A stretch of 64,000 bases of DNA from Blautia sp. An249 (GCF_002159835.1 NZ_NFJL01000016.1:19809-83808); one strand, 5' to 3'. Shown: positions 17,055 to 24,780, counted from the stretch's first letter. Translations and numbers: made by a program. Notes: generated from the sequence alone by a model not told the origin.

Positions 17055-18263
17055 ATGAACTGCGTTGGCATCGATGTTTCCAAGGGTAAGAGCATGATTG
17101 CAGTCATGCGGCCCTTCGGAGAGGTAGTGGTTTCACCCTTTGAAGTACGTCACACCGCCAATGAACTGAGCGAGCTGGCAGGACTGCTCAAAAGCCTGGA
17201 CGGCGAGACCCGTGTGGTGATGGAATCCACGGGTAATTACCATGCTCCGGTGGCCTGGCTGCTCCACGACGCGGGCCTTTATGTCTCGGTAGTCAATGCA
17301 ATGCTGGTGCATGACTACGGAAACAACAGTTTAAGACGGGCCAAAACCGACAAAAAGGATGCCGTAAAGCTGGCCAACTACGGTCTTGACCACTGGCTCA
17401 CATTGCCGAGATATATCCCGGAGGAGGATACCCGACTCATGCTGAAAATCTGCTACCGGCAGTACCAACAGTATTCCAAAGTTCAGACCATGCTGAAGAA
17501 TAACCTGATCTCCCTGCTGGACACCACCTTCCCAGACGCAAATCGCTTGTTTACCAGTCCGCCCCGCGCCGATGGCAGCGAGAAGTGGGTGGACTTTGTC
17601 GCTACTTTTTGGCATTGCGAGTGCGTTTGTGGCCGGTCTGAGAAGGCCTTTACTACCCAATACCAGAAGTGGTGCAGAAAGCACGGCTACAATTTCAGCG
17701 AGGATAAGGCGCTGGATATTTATGCCTCTGCTTGCAGACACTTCGGTGTCATACCGAAAACGGATACGGCAAAACTTTTGGTAGAACAGGCCATTTCTCA
17801 ACTCCAGACAACTTCTTCCGCGTTAGCTGCTCTCAAACAGGAGATGCAATCCCTGGCAGCTTCTCTGCCGGAGTATCCTGTAGTGATGGGGATGTTTGGT
17901 GTTGGCCCAACCCTCGGCCCTCAACTCCTGGCTGAAATTGGCGATGTACGCCGTTTTCATTCCAAAAAAGCGTTGGTTGCCTTTGCGGGTATTGACGCCC
18001 CGCCCTACCAATCCGGTCAAATAGATGTCCGTAGCCGTAGCATTTCCAAGCGAGGATCTGCCTCACTGCGCAGGACGCTCTTTCTGGTGATGAGCGTCAT
18101 CCTGCAATGTGCTCCAATAGACGAGCCGGTGTACCAGTTCATGGACAAGAAACGCTCTGAAGGCAAGCCATATCGTGTCTACATGATGGCCTCTGCCAAC
18201 AAGTTCCTGCGCATCTACTACGCTTCTGTGAAAGCCTACTTGGAATCCCTGGAGCACGACTGA
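17055..18263 (+). CDS. IS110-family transposase (DEDD recombinase)
   Basis: A 402-residue protein. The N-terminal RuvC-like DEDD domain starts MNCVGIDVSKGKSMIAVMRP, with the acidic residues in GIDVSK, the VMESTGNYH motif and RRAKTDKKDAVKLA. The C-terminal Transposase_20 domain has the helix-hairpin-like GMFGVGPTLGPQLLAEIGD and the conserved Ser region in SRSISKRGSASLRRTLF. IS110 enzymes recombine through a CT-like core using a bridge RNA. The ATG has GGAGG 8 nt upstream. The length and motifs look intact, so it is probably active. Confidence 0.95.
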   Translation: MNCVGIDVSKGKSMIAVMRPFGEVVVSPFEVRHTANELSELAGLLKSLDGETRVVMESTGNYHAPVAWLLHDAGLYVSVVNAMLVHDYGNNSLRRAKTDKKDAVKLANYGLDHWLTLPRYIPEEDTRLMLKICYRQYQQYSKVQTMLKNNLISLLDTTFPDANRLFTSPPRADGSEKWVDFVATFWHCECVCGRSEKAFTTQYQKWCRKHGYNFSEDKALDIYASACRHFGVIPKTDTAKLLVEQAISQLQTTSSALAALKQEMQSLAASLPEYPVVMGMFGVGPTLGPQLLAEIGDVRRFHSKKALVAFAGIDAPPYQSGQIDVRSRSISKRGSASLRRTLFLVMSVILQCAPIDEPVYQFMDKKRSEGKPYRVYMMASANKFLRIYYASVKAYLESLEHD

Positions 18264-18371
18264 TTTTTACACTCTATACCATCTGGCTGGCCGCCGTTTT
18301 AATTTTGAGATGCTCAGCGGCTTGATTTTGTATTGCATTTTTTCGCCTCCCTAAAAATCTGAAATTTCTAC

Positions 18372-18377
18372 TTGACT
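18372..18377 (+). promoter_or_regulatory. Right half (-35, TTGACT) of the IS110 circle-junction promoter
   Basis: TTGACT lies 13 bp before the right IS boundary and points out of the element. It completes a sigma-70-type promoter only when joined to the TACAAT at the left end, with a 17-bp spacer. This is the junction-promoter arrangement known for IS110 bridge RNAs. Confidence 0.7.
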
Positions 18378-18390
18378 TTTATTAGCAGGT

Positions 18391-18398
18391 CTTTCACA
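18391..18398 (+). other. IS110 core CT plus right target half
   Basis: CTTTCACA directly follows the right IS end and is fully complementary to TGTGAAAG at 16902-16909 in the target loop. The two flanks together are the pre-insertion target. Confidence 0.75.
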
Positions 18399-18409
18399 GC
18401 GGAACAGAT

Positions 18410-20245
18410 TTACACGCCCTCTGCGTCTACTTCATACACATCGTAGACCTCGTTGGGCTTGAGCTTGAGCCGGGTGGACAGGAACGCCTCGATGTCAAAG
18501 GCGTTCTTGGGGTCCGCGTCGGCGGTGTACGGGTAATTGGGGTGCTTGGTGATGTCGTACTTGTCCGAGAGGAAAGGCCGCACACCGCGCAGCTGGAGGA
18601 TACACTTGCCGCCGTCCATGACGGCCAGTTCATCCTGGCTCATAAGCTCTTTGCCGAGCTTTTGGTAGTTAAGAGAATGGGATGTCTCGCGGCCCCGGCT
18701 CTCGCCGGTGTTGTAGGTGTCGATGGTCTCCTTGCCCAGCACGGCGGCCAGCTCCTTGAGGGTTGTCGGCTCTTTGCCGCCCAGGAAGATGGAGGTATCC
18801 ATGTTGCCGATGATGGTATCGGCGTTGTCCTTGTAGATAGCTTTGAGCTGGGACTGTGCTTGCAGCACCAGGCAGGCGGAAATCTCACGGCTTCGGATGG
18901 TGGCAACCAGCTTTTCCAGCCGAGGGATCTGTCCAATATTGGCGGCCTCGTCAATGAGGCACCGCACATGGACCGGCAGCCGCCCGCCGTACACATCGTC
19001 CGCTTTTTCGCAGAGCAGATTGAACAGCTGGGTGTAGCACATGGAGATCAGGAAGTTAAAGCTATCGTCCGTGTCGCTCATAATCAAGAACAAGGCGGTT
19101 TTCCGGTCTCCCAGGGTATCCAGCTCCAGCTCGTCGTAGGCCGTGACCTCCCGCAGCTCCGCGATGTCGAACACGGCAAGGCGCGCACCGCAGGAAATCA
19201 GGATGGATTTTGCGGTTTTGCCCGCAGCCAGCTTGTACTTTTTGTACTGACGGACGGCGAAGTGGTTGGGCTTCTCTGCCTCCAGCGCGTCAAACATCAG
19301 GTCCACGGGGTTCTTGAACTCCTCGTCATCCTCCCGGACCTCCATCGCGTTGATGAACTCGATGAGGGTGGAGAAATTCTGTTCCTCCACCGGGGCCTCG
19401 TAGTGGATATACCCAATGAGGGCGCAGTACAAAAGCGTCTCGGCCTTAACCCAAAAATCGTCCCCGGCCTTGCCCTCGCCCTTGGTGTTGGCGATCAGCG
19501 TCGTGACCAGTTTCAAGATGTCCTTTTCGGAGTGGATGTAGGCAAAGGGATTATAGTGCATGGACTTCTTGAAGTTGATGGTATTGAGGACTTTGATCCG
19601 ATAAGGCTCATAGATGTCCTTGCCGTGCTTATCCTTCATGGGCTTGCCGTCCTTGCCCAGCTTGGGTGTGCCGCGCTGAAGCATTTTGCCGCACTCCACC
19701 AGGATGGTGCCTTTTGGGTCTGTCACCACATAGGAGCTGTGCATCTGCATCAGGTTCGGTTTCAGCCAGAAGCGGGTCTTGCCGGAACCGGAGCCACCGA
19801 TCACCAGCACATTTTTGTTTCTGGCGGTCTTGGGGTCCTTGGGGCGGCTGTTCATGGTCAGGCTCTCGGTTTTAGTCAGAATCACATTGTTCTGGAACAC
19901 CGGGTCGATGTAGGGTGCGATGTCCTCATGGGTGCCCCAGCGGGCGCTGCCATACTCCATACCGTGCCGGTACTTCTTGGCGTTCTTGCTTTTGAGATAC
20001 ACGGCCAATCGCAGGCCAGCGCCGCAGCACAGCCCCACCAGCAGGTCCAAAGGGTGCAGGCTGGGCCACCAGCTGGCCAGCGCCACCGGCAGCGTGGAGA
20101 AGAACGAAAGCATTTTTGCCGAAGCGTCCGCACCCACGGCCATCCGCCATCCTTCACCGAAGTTGGTTGCGAACAGCCCCATCAGGATATAGGGCATATT
20201 CAGCAAAAGGAGCTTTTTGATGTCAAGTTGCTTTTTCATCTTCAT
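18410..20245 (-). CDS. virD4: VirD4/TraG-type conjugation coupling protein
   Basis: A 611-residue coupling protein. N-terminal membrane segments lie at about 11-27 and 64-83. Walker A (VIGGSGSGKTRF) is at about residues 148-159 and the Walker B region is CLIDEAANIGQIPRLEKLVA. It has the family's VVTDPKGTILVECGKML and ACLVLQAQSQLK motifs. It links the relaxosome to the type IV channel and pumps DNA. Its ATG overlaps the pcfB stop. The IS110 lies just downstream, so the rest of the operon is separated from it. Confidence 0.95.
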   Translation of the reverse strand: MKMKKQLDIKKLLLLNMPYILMGLFATNFGEGWRMAVGADASAKMLSFFSTLPVALASWWPSLHPLDLLVGLCCGAGLRLAVYLKSKNAKKYRHGMEYGSARWGTHEDIAPYIDPVFQNNVILTKTESLTMNSRPKDPKTARNKNVLVIGGSGSGKTRFWLKPNLMQMHSSYVVTDPKGTILVECGKMLQRGTPKLGKDGKPMKDKHGKDIYEPYRIKVLNTINFKKSMHYNPFAYIHSEKDILKLVTTLIANTKGEGKAGDDFWVKAETLLYCALIGYIHYEAPVEEQNFSTLIEFINAMEVREDDEEFKNPVDLMFDALEAEKPNHFAVRQYKKYKLAAGKTAKSILISCGARLAVFDIAELREVTAYDELELDTLGDRKTALFLIMSDTDDSFNFLISMCYTQLFNLLCEKADDVYGGRLPVHVRCLIDEAANIGQIPRLEKLVATIRSREISACLVLQAQSQLKAIYKDNADTIIGNMDTSIFLGGKEPTTLKELAAVLGKETIDTYNTGESRGRETSHSLNYQKLGKELMSQDELAVMDGGKCILQLRGVRPFLSDKYDITKHPNYPYTADADPKNAFDIEAFLSTRLKLKPNEVYDVYEVDAEGV

Positions 20246-20742
20246 CGTTCCAGCTCCTTCCGCTTGTTCCGGTCCACAACGGCGTGTTTCACCAGCTCTT
20301 TGAACTGGCTCAGCTTTGCCAGCACGGACGGACGCTCTGTTTTCTGCGCCTTTCTGACCTTCTTGCCGGTGTACTCGGTAAAGGCAGCGGTCAGGGCATC
20401 CGCATCGCGGCCTTTGAAAAAGATCAGGTACTTGGGCGGGGAGCTGCTGCGGTCCTTCTTCACCGCATAGTCAACGCCGTATTTCCGGGCGATCTTTTCA
20501 AACTCCTTGATGGAGGGGTCGGTGATCTCGATGTTGGAAACGCCCTGATTCTGGCCGATCAGCTGCTTCACCGTCTGTTTGCCGTGGGGAATCACGGGGG
20601 TATCCCGGCTTTTCTGCTTTTGCAGCTTCTTTTCCTTGCGGTGGGCAAGGTACTTGGTGATGGCGGCCTTAAACAGCCGCCCGGTAAACTTTGTTCCGCT
20701 GACTACCAGCGTCAAAGTCCTGTTTTCCACTTCCTCCTGCAT
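20242..20742 (-). CDS. pcfB: PcfB family (DUF3801) conjugation protein
   Basis: A 166-residue basic protein starting MQEEVENRTLTLVVSGTKFTG, with FEKIARKYGVDYAVKKDRSS and LIFFKGRDADALTAAFTEY in the middle. This is the DUF3801/PcfB type encoded directly before VirD4 in Gram-positive conjugation systems. PcfB of pCF10 is a relaxosome accessory protein. The ATG has AAAGGAGGCGATG upstream and the stop overlaps the virD4 start. Confidence 0.85.
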   Translation of the reverse strand: MQEEVENRTLTLVVSGTKFTGRLFKAAITKYLAHRKEKKLQKQKSRDTPVIPHGKQTVKQLIGQNQGVSNIEITDPSIKEFEKIARKYGVDYAVKKDRSSSPPKYLIFFKGRDADALTAAFTEYTGKKVRKAQKTERPSVLAKLSQFKELVKHAVVDRNKRKELER

Positions 20743-20789
20743 AGGTCATCGCCTCCTTTCCACGGATTTTGCAGGGGTGGCGCTTGATA

Positions 20790-20831
20790 CTAAGGCGGGA
20801 CCACCAGCCGCCGCAGCAGGTATTTCATCAT
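20790..20831 (-). CDS. 13-residue mini-ORF upstream of pcfB
   Basis: ATGATGAAATAC... encodes MMKYLLRRLVVPP and a TAG stop, preceded by AAAGGAG 8 nt before the first ATG. It lies in the 100-bp gap between the DUF5720-like gene and pcfB. It could be a leader peptide, a remnant or a real micro-protein. Only the ribosome binding site supports it. Confidence 0.3.
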   Translation of the reverse strand: MMKYLLRRLVVPP

Positions 20832-20843
20832 GGCAGGCTCCTT

Positions 20844-21155
20844 TCAACGCAGCTGATCGGAGCGGTCATAGTACAGATGTCCCTGGCGCACCTTGGCATG
20901 GCTGAGAATCTTGATGTGGCCCTTTTCCTGGTTCTCCAGGCTTTTCTGGTATCCGGCCTCCGTCAGAAACAGGCGGGTCCGTTCGCCTTTCCAGCCCACC
21001 GGCGAATCGTGGGTCAGCACATCGAAGATAATCATGTGCCGGGTGTCCTCGGCAAACCGCTCCAAATCCATGTACTCATGGCCGTGGTAGTTCTGCGCCC
21101 CGGCCTTGAGCCGCATTTCCTCCATCAGCTGGCCCACGGTCTTACGCTCAGGCAT
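20844..21155 (-). CDS. Small ICE protein, DUF5720-like
   Basis: A 103-residue protein from the ATG at 21155, which follows GGAAAGGAGGTG. It contains RHMIIFDVLTHDSPVGWKGE and RLFLTEAGYQKSLENQEKG, then IKILSHAKVRQGH. The same RLFLTE-GYQ...Q...IKI..A-V..GH pattern occurs in the ICE gene at 22741-23016, so the two are paralogs. The function is unknown. The family name is from memory and should be checked. Confidence 0.6.
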   Translation of the reverse strand: MPERKTVGQLMEEMRLKAGAQNYHGHEYMDLERFAEDTRHMIIFDVLTHDSPVGWKGERTRLFLTEAGYQKSLENQEKGHIKILSHAKVRQGHLYYDRSDQLR

Positions 21156-21510
21156 GGCGCGCACCTCCTTTCCCGCGTCCCTGGCCTTTCACAGTCAGGA
21201 TACCGTCCAGGGTGGTAGCGGTGATCCGCAGGCGCTCAGCGGTGGCGATGTCATTCTTCACGGTCTCGTCGATGCCGTGGCCGCAGACCACCAGCACATG
21301 GGACCGGCGCAGATAGTCTCGCACCATATCCAGCCCGTCCTTGTGTTCCTGGGGAATCTCGTCCTTGAGGAAGGTGGACAAGAACAGAACCGGGCAGATG
21401 GGCGAATACCCGGCGTCGTACACCTGGCGGCAGTAGGTGGCAGCGTTCTCGGCGTTCTCATACTGGTTGTTGCTCCAGGGAGCCGTAATGTAGGCAAGAG
21501 GTCGTTTCAT
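21148..21510 (-). CDS. DUF4406-like nucleoside deoxyribosyltransferase-fold protein
   Basis: A 120-residue protein from the ATG at 21510 (MKRPLAYITAPWSNNQYENA). The start, the PVLFLSTFLKD stretch and SHVLVVCGHGIDETVKND resemble the DUF4406 group, whose fold is like nucleoside 2-deoxyribosyltransferases. Such proteins are frequent on Firmicute ICEs and phages; substrate and role are unclear. The 3' end overlaps the next gene by 8 bp. AGAAAGGATTTTGCC precedes the ATG. Confidence 0.65.
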   Translation of the reverse strand: MKRPLAYITAPWSNNQYENAENAATYCRQVYDAGYSPICPVLFLSTFLKDEIPQEHKDGLDMVRDYLRRSHVLVVCGHGIDETVKNDIATAERLRITATTLDGILTVKGQGRGKGGARHA

Positions 21511-21558
21511 GGCAAAATCCTTTCTCCCGGTATTGCCGGGCAACAGAAAAGCGGCTGT

Positions 21559-22452
21559 TTACCAGCCGCCTGTGTTCATATCGTGATTGACTTGTACGGT
21601 GTAGTGATTGCTGATCGTGGTGGGCGCGTTGAACAGCACTGCAAGCAAATACTGTTTCATATTGCGGACCTCCGTGGTGTTTTTCTGCATACCGTCCATG
21701 ACAAATCGGATATGCTCGCTATCCAGCTTCAAGAACCGGGAGCGCACGACTTCATGGGGAAAGTCGCTGCCAGCGATCCGAGTGGTTTTACGTTTGGCAC
21801 AAACGGTCTCCACCATCAGCTCCACAATCTCGTCCAGGTCCTCACGGTAGGTCGAAAACTCTCTGCACAGATAGTCATACTCGATGTTCTCCAGAATCAA
21901 TTCCCGATAATTTTCTATCTCTGAGACAGACATCGCATCCCTTCCTTTCCGTTCCGGCAGCTGTGCTGCCGCTGTTTCCCGGAAGGGAATGGAATCGGTA
22001 CTTGCTCCATGAGTATTTTGTTTTTGAGTATTTGGTTTCTCTATATTTAATTCTGCGGGCTTTTCCGTATCCGGTTTATCCAGATACGGGTTTTCCGTAT
22101 CTGGTGAAGCCGTATCTGGTACAGCCGTATCCGGCCTTGGCGTTTCTGGCTGCCTGGGCTGGGGTTTCTCATAAATCACATACTCGGTGTCGCTGATCCG
22201 GCCTTGTTGGTCCCGCAGCTGGTTCCGCACGATGTAACCGGCGGTTTCCAACTCCCGCAGCGCACTGCCGATGGCATCAACGCCCTCCTTGCAGATTTTC
22301 GCAAGTCCACGGGTAGTATAGTTCCAGTCATCAGGCAGGGATAACATCATGGAAAGAAGCCCCTTTGCCTTGAGGGATAGTTCGTGGTTCCGCAGGTGAT
22401 GATTGCTCATCACGGTATAATCTTTGGTCCGTTCAATGCGAAAAACGGCCAT
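21559..22452 (-). CDS. ICE replication initiator-like protein (RepA/DUF6017 type)
   Basis: A 297-residue protein. The N-terminal ~95 residues form a winged-helix domain (FRIERTKDYTVMSNHHLRN, then LSLKAKGLLSMMLSLPDDW) as in phage and plasmid replication initiators. A Pro/Asp/Thr repeat linker follows at about 107-130. The C-terminal domain (DYLCREFSTYREDLDEIVEL) is of the DUF6017 type. It probably starts autonomous replication of the excised ICE, near parA/parB. The start MAVFRIER at 22452 is preferred because GAAAGGAGTGAAGTCA precedes it. The repeat linker is also an evenly spaced DNA repeat. Confidence 0.75.
   Translation of the reverse strand: MAVFRIERTKDYTVMSNHHLRNHELSLKAKGLLSMMLSLPDDWNYTTRGLAKICKEGVDAIGSALRELETAGYIVRNQLRDQQGRISDTEYVIYEKPQPRQPETPRPDTAVPDTASPDTENPYLDKPDTEKPAELNIEKPNTQKQNTHGASTDSIPFRETAAAQLPERKGRDAMSVSEIENYRELILENIEYDYLCREFSTYREDLDEIVELMVETVCAKRKTTRIAGSDFPHEVVRSRFLKLDSEHIRFVMDGMQKNTTEVRNMKQYLLAVLFNAPTTISNHYTVQVNHDMNTGGW
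22065..22134. repeat. Five 10-bp repeats (CCGTATCYGG) at exact 15-bp spacing inside the replication gene
   Basis: Copies start at 22065, 22080 (reverse complement), 22095, 22110 and 22125. A weaker copy (8 of 10) follows at 22140. The spacers differ. On the coding strand four copies encode P-D-T while the inverted copy encodes P-Y-L, so the DNA motif is kept where the protein repeat is not. Confidence 0.7.
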
Positions 22453-22521
22453 TGACTTCACTCCTTTCTAATTTTAGGGCATGAAAAAAGCCACAATCCT
22501 TCGTGAAAAAGACTGTGGCTT

Positions 22522-22707
22522 TCAGCTGTTTTTGTTGTTCTGCCAGGGCCGGTAAGGACGCTTGTACTTCGGCGGATGACTGAACATCGGCTCATGCTCC
22601 GAAAACGGGAGGGTCTGCAAAACCCGGTCAATGTCGGTGGATTCCATATCATACTGGGACTGGCAACTTTCCCGGATGGCATCTTTGATGCTCTGGACAG
22701 TACACAT
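22522..22707 (-). CDS. Small conserved ICE protein, function unknown
   Basis: A 61-residue protein (MCTVQSIKDAIRESCQSQYD start, PPKYKRPYRPW near the end). ATG 22707 has GGAAAGGA six bases upstream, better than the ATG at 22713. It lies between the replication initiator and the DUF5720-like gene in the same operon. No domain is recognised. Confidence 0.55.
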   Translation of the reverse strand: MCTVQSIKDAIRESCQSQYDMESTDIDRVLQTLPFSEHEPMFSHPPKYKRPYRPWQNNKNS

Positions 22708-22740
22708 ATTCATTCCTTTCCTTTCGTAGTGATAATGAGT

Positions 22741-23016
22741 TTACGGGTGGCGGCGGCGCTTGTCCGGTTTGAAGTCGAGCACATGGCCCTCGATCACACG
22801 GGCATACCGCTTGATTTTGATTTCCCGACGCTTCTGGCTTACGAGGGCGGCCTGATACCCGTCCTCCGTAAGAAACAGCCGCATATCATCGCCGGGGCAG
22901 CCGTAGGAACAAGGGCGCTGAACGGAAAACTCGATCATCCAGCGGGTGCTGTCCTGAAAACGCTCTACGGCCAAGATATTGTGTCCTTTCAGCTCACGGG
23001 CTGAAATATCCCTCAT
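22741..23016 (-). CDS. Small ICE protein, paralog of the one at 20844-21155
   Basis: A 91-residue protein starting MRDISARELKGHNILAVERF, then RLFLTEDGYQAALVSQKRRE and IKIKRYARVIEGH. The core matches the 103-residue protein encoded nearer to pcfB, so the family is duplicated inside the ICE. GAAAGGAGCCGCCT precedes the ATG. It follows parB by 12 bp. The function is unknown. Confidence 0.6.
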   Translation of the reverse strand: MRDISARELKGHNILAVERFQDSTRWMIEFSVQRPCSYGCPGDDMRLFLTEDGYQAALVSQKRREIKIKRYARVIEGHVLDFKPDKRRRHP

Positions 23017-23028
23017 AGGCGGCTCCTT

Positions 23029-23955
23029 TCATCGTTCCTGGTCTCTCTGGCGCTTCTTCTGCCACGCCTCCAGCAGTTTGATAATGGTTTCCTGCATCCG
23101 CTGGGGCGTATAGCTTTTGGGGAAATACTTCCGCAGGGTGTCGGAGGTGAAAGTCACTTTGTCGAGATCACTTTTCTTTTCCTCACCCATGATGACGCGC
23201 ATCATATCGAGGGTCAGATGTCCCTCCTGGCTGTATTTCTTGAGTCGCTGAGCCTGGGAGAGAGAGGGGGTAGCCTGTTCGCTGTCCATCGCGTCCAGCA
23301 AATCCCGCTGTTCTTCTTTTTTGAGAAAGGACAGCTCATAAGCCGGATTGAGGGCGATTTTCTTTTCATCGACCATATCCAGCAGTTCGGGAATCAGCTC
23401 CGTCAGGCGGATATAGCGCTGCACCTGGTTCCTACTCGAACCAGCCTGCTGCGCCAACAATTCATCTGCACGCAACTTCGTCCCAAGTTGGGACGAAGTT
23501 AAGTCCCCCCGTGCGCCTTGGTGTTTCATAGCCTCCAGCTTCATCTTGTAAGCAAAGGCCCTTTCGCTGGGGAGCAGGCTTTCACGTTGTAAGTTGCTGT
23601 CCACCATGATGATAGTGGCAGCATCATCGTCCAGGTCTCGGACAATGACAGGCATGGTTTCTTTCTCGGCCAGCTCACTGGCCCGGTGCCGCCTGTGACC
23701 GGCAACCAGCTCATAGCCGCCCTCCGGGTCCGGGCGGGCGATCGCCGGAACCAGAACACCATACTGCCGAACGCTGTCGGCGGTCTCCATCATGGCCTCG
23801 TCATCCTTGACTTTGAAGGGATGCCCCTTAAATGGGTGCAGCTCAGACAGCGGAATTTCCTGTATCTTCTCCAGCTTGGCATCCTGGCGGCTTTCCTCGG
23901 TGGAAAACAAATCATCGTATGGAGCCAGCTCTACTTTTTTCGCGCTGCTTTTCAA
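23029..23955 (-). CDS. parB: ParB-like partition protein
   Basis: A 308-residue protein. The ParB N-terminal nuclease/CTPase domain is visible as PLSELHPFKGHPFKV, then YGVLVPAIARPDPEGGYELV and AGHRRHRASELA (GHRR box) at about residues 36-100. A KorB-like HTH region (SRNQVQRYIRLTELIPELLD) is at about 172-195. The start is TTG at 23955 with AGGAGGTG 8 nt upstream, inside the end of parA. With ParA it should stabilise the ICE during extrachromosomal replication. A perfect 13-bp-arm palindrome lies inside the coding region. Confidence 0.9.
   Translation of the reverse strand: MKSSAKKVELAPYDDLFSTEESRQDAKLEKIQEIPLSELHPFKGHPFKVKDDEAMMETADSVRQYGVLVPAIARPDPEGGYELVAGHRRHRASELAEKETMPVIVRDLDDDAATIIMVDSNLQRESLLPSERAFAYKMKLEAMKHQGARGDLTSSQLGTKLRADELLAQQAGSSRNQVQRYIRLTELIPELLDMVDEKKIALNPAYELSFLKKEEQRDLLDAMDSEQATPSLSQAQRLKKYSQEGHLTLDMMRVIMGEEKKSDLDKVTFTSDTLRKYFPKSYTPQRMQETIIKLLEAWQKKRQRDQER
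23474..23500. repeat. 27-bp perfect palindrome inside parB
   Basis: AACTTCGTCCCAA at 23474-23486, one central G, and TTGGGACGAAGTT at 23488-23500. The arms match perfectly. It could be a ParB or regulator binding site, or an RNA hairpin in the parB message. Confidence 0.6.
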
Positions 23956-24733
23956 GTTTTATCACCTCCTTGGTCAGATTCTTATAGCCCTCGGCCACCT
24001 TGCCATTAGGGTCATGGGCAAAAATGCTTTTGCCCTCGGCGCTGATCTCCTTTGCCCGGACAGAATGGGGAATCTCGGTGCCGAACACCTTGATTTTGCT
24101 GCCATAGGTCTCCCGCAGCAGGGCGGCAATCTCCTTGGCGAAGTTGGTGCGGTTGTCCACCATCGTCAGCAATATGCCGTCGATCTGGAGCTTGGGGTTG
24201 ATCTGCCGCTTCACCTTGTTTACGGTCTGGAGCAGCTGTTCCAGGCCCTTGGCGGGCAGGTACTCCGCCTGAACGGGGATTATGACCCTGTTGGCGGCGG
24301 CCAGGGCGTTGACCGTGAGCATACCCAGGGATGGCTGGCAGTCAATCAGGATATGGGAATACTGTCCCTTGAGCGTGTCCAGATACTGCCGCAGGATGGT
24401 CTCTCGGCTCATGGCGTTCACCAGGGAGACCTCCATGCCGGAGAGCTGGATGTCTGCGGGCATCAGGTCAACGCCCTCCGGGTGGTGCAGGATACCCTCG
24501 CCGGGGCGCAGCGGCTCGTCCATCAGGATACGGCCCATCGCGTCGGACAGGGTAAAGGGCAGCTTGTCCGGCTGGGGGTGGCCCAGGCTGATGGTCAGGC
24601 TGCCTTGCGGGTCCCCGTCGATCAGCAGCACTTTCTTTCCGGCCTGCGCCAGCCCAATCCCCAGGTTCGCGCAGGTGGTTGTCTTGCCAACGCCGCCTTT
24701 CTGGTTGGCGATGGCGATGATTTGCGTGTTCAA
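23912..24733 (-). CDS. parA: ParA-like partition ATPase
   Basis: A 273-residue protein of the Soj/ParA family. The deviant Walker A KGGVGKTTTCANLG is near residues 12-25, Walker A' is LLIDGDPQGSLT, and Walker B is HILIDCQPSLGMLTVNAL. I choose TTG at 24733 (LNTQIIAIANQKGG) with GAGGTG upstream. The longer ATG at 24796 lies in a terminator-like hairpin and would add 21 unrelated residues. The gene overlaps parB by 44 bp and is the first ICE gene from the rpsI side. Confidence 0.92.
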   Translation of the reverse strand: MNTQIIAIANQKGGVGKTTTCANLGIGLAQAGKKVLLIDGDPQGSLTISLGHPQPDKLPFTLSDAMGRILMDEPLRPGEGILHHPEGVDLMPADIQLSGMEVSLVNAMSRETILRQYLDTLKGQYSHILIDCQPSLGMLTVNALAAANRVIIPVQAEYLPAKGLEQLLQTVNKVKRQINPKLQIDGILLTMVDNRTNFAKEIAALLRETYGSKIKVFGTEIPHSVRAKEISAEGKSIFAHDPNGKVAEGYKNLTKEVIKLEKQREKSRAGSIR

Positions 24734-24780
24734 TGACTTCACCTCATTTCTGAATTGTTCTATGGCTTCTGGAAATAGAA

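Larger units (their letters stand above)
16782..18390 (+). mobile_element. IS110-family insertion sequence, complete, with boundaries read from bridge RNA guides
   Basis: One transposase gene, a 273-bp left noncoding end and a 127-bp right noncoding end, with no terminal inverted repeats, as usual for IS110. I place the core dinucleotide CT at 16780-16781 (left) and 18391-18392 (right). Removing the IS and one CT joins ATCACTC-CT-TTCACAG, which on the minus strand reads CTGTGAAAGGAGTGAT, a normal ribosome binding site downstream of virD4. The element is about 1.61 kb including one core copy. It points against the transfer operon. Confidence 0.85.

Noticed and set aside
18265..18345. Short minus-strand frame (MQYKIKPLSISKLKRR) with a GGGAGG site beyond the transposase
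   Set aside because: It lies wholly inside the IS110 right end, ends after about 23 codons, and is absent from the rebuilt empty site.
16902..18398. TGTGAAAGAC / GTCTTTCACA as terminal inverted repeats of the IS
   Set aside because: One copy is inside the putative target loop, not at the left end. It is better explained as an RNA guide matching the right flank.
18542..20470. Plus-strand open frame of 642 codons
   Set aside because: Mirror frame of virD4 and pcfB.
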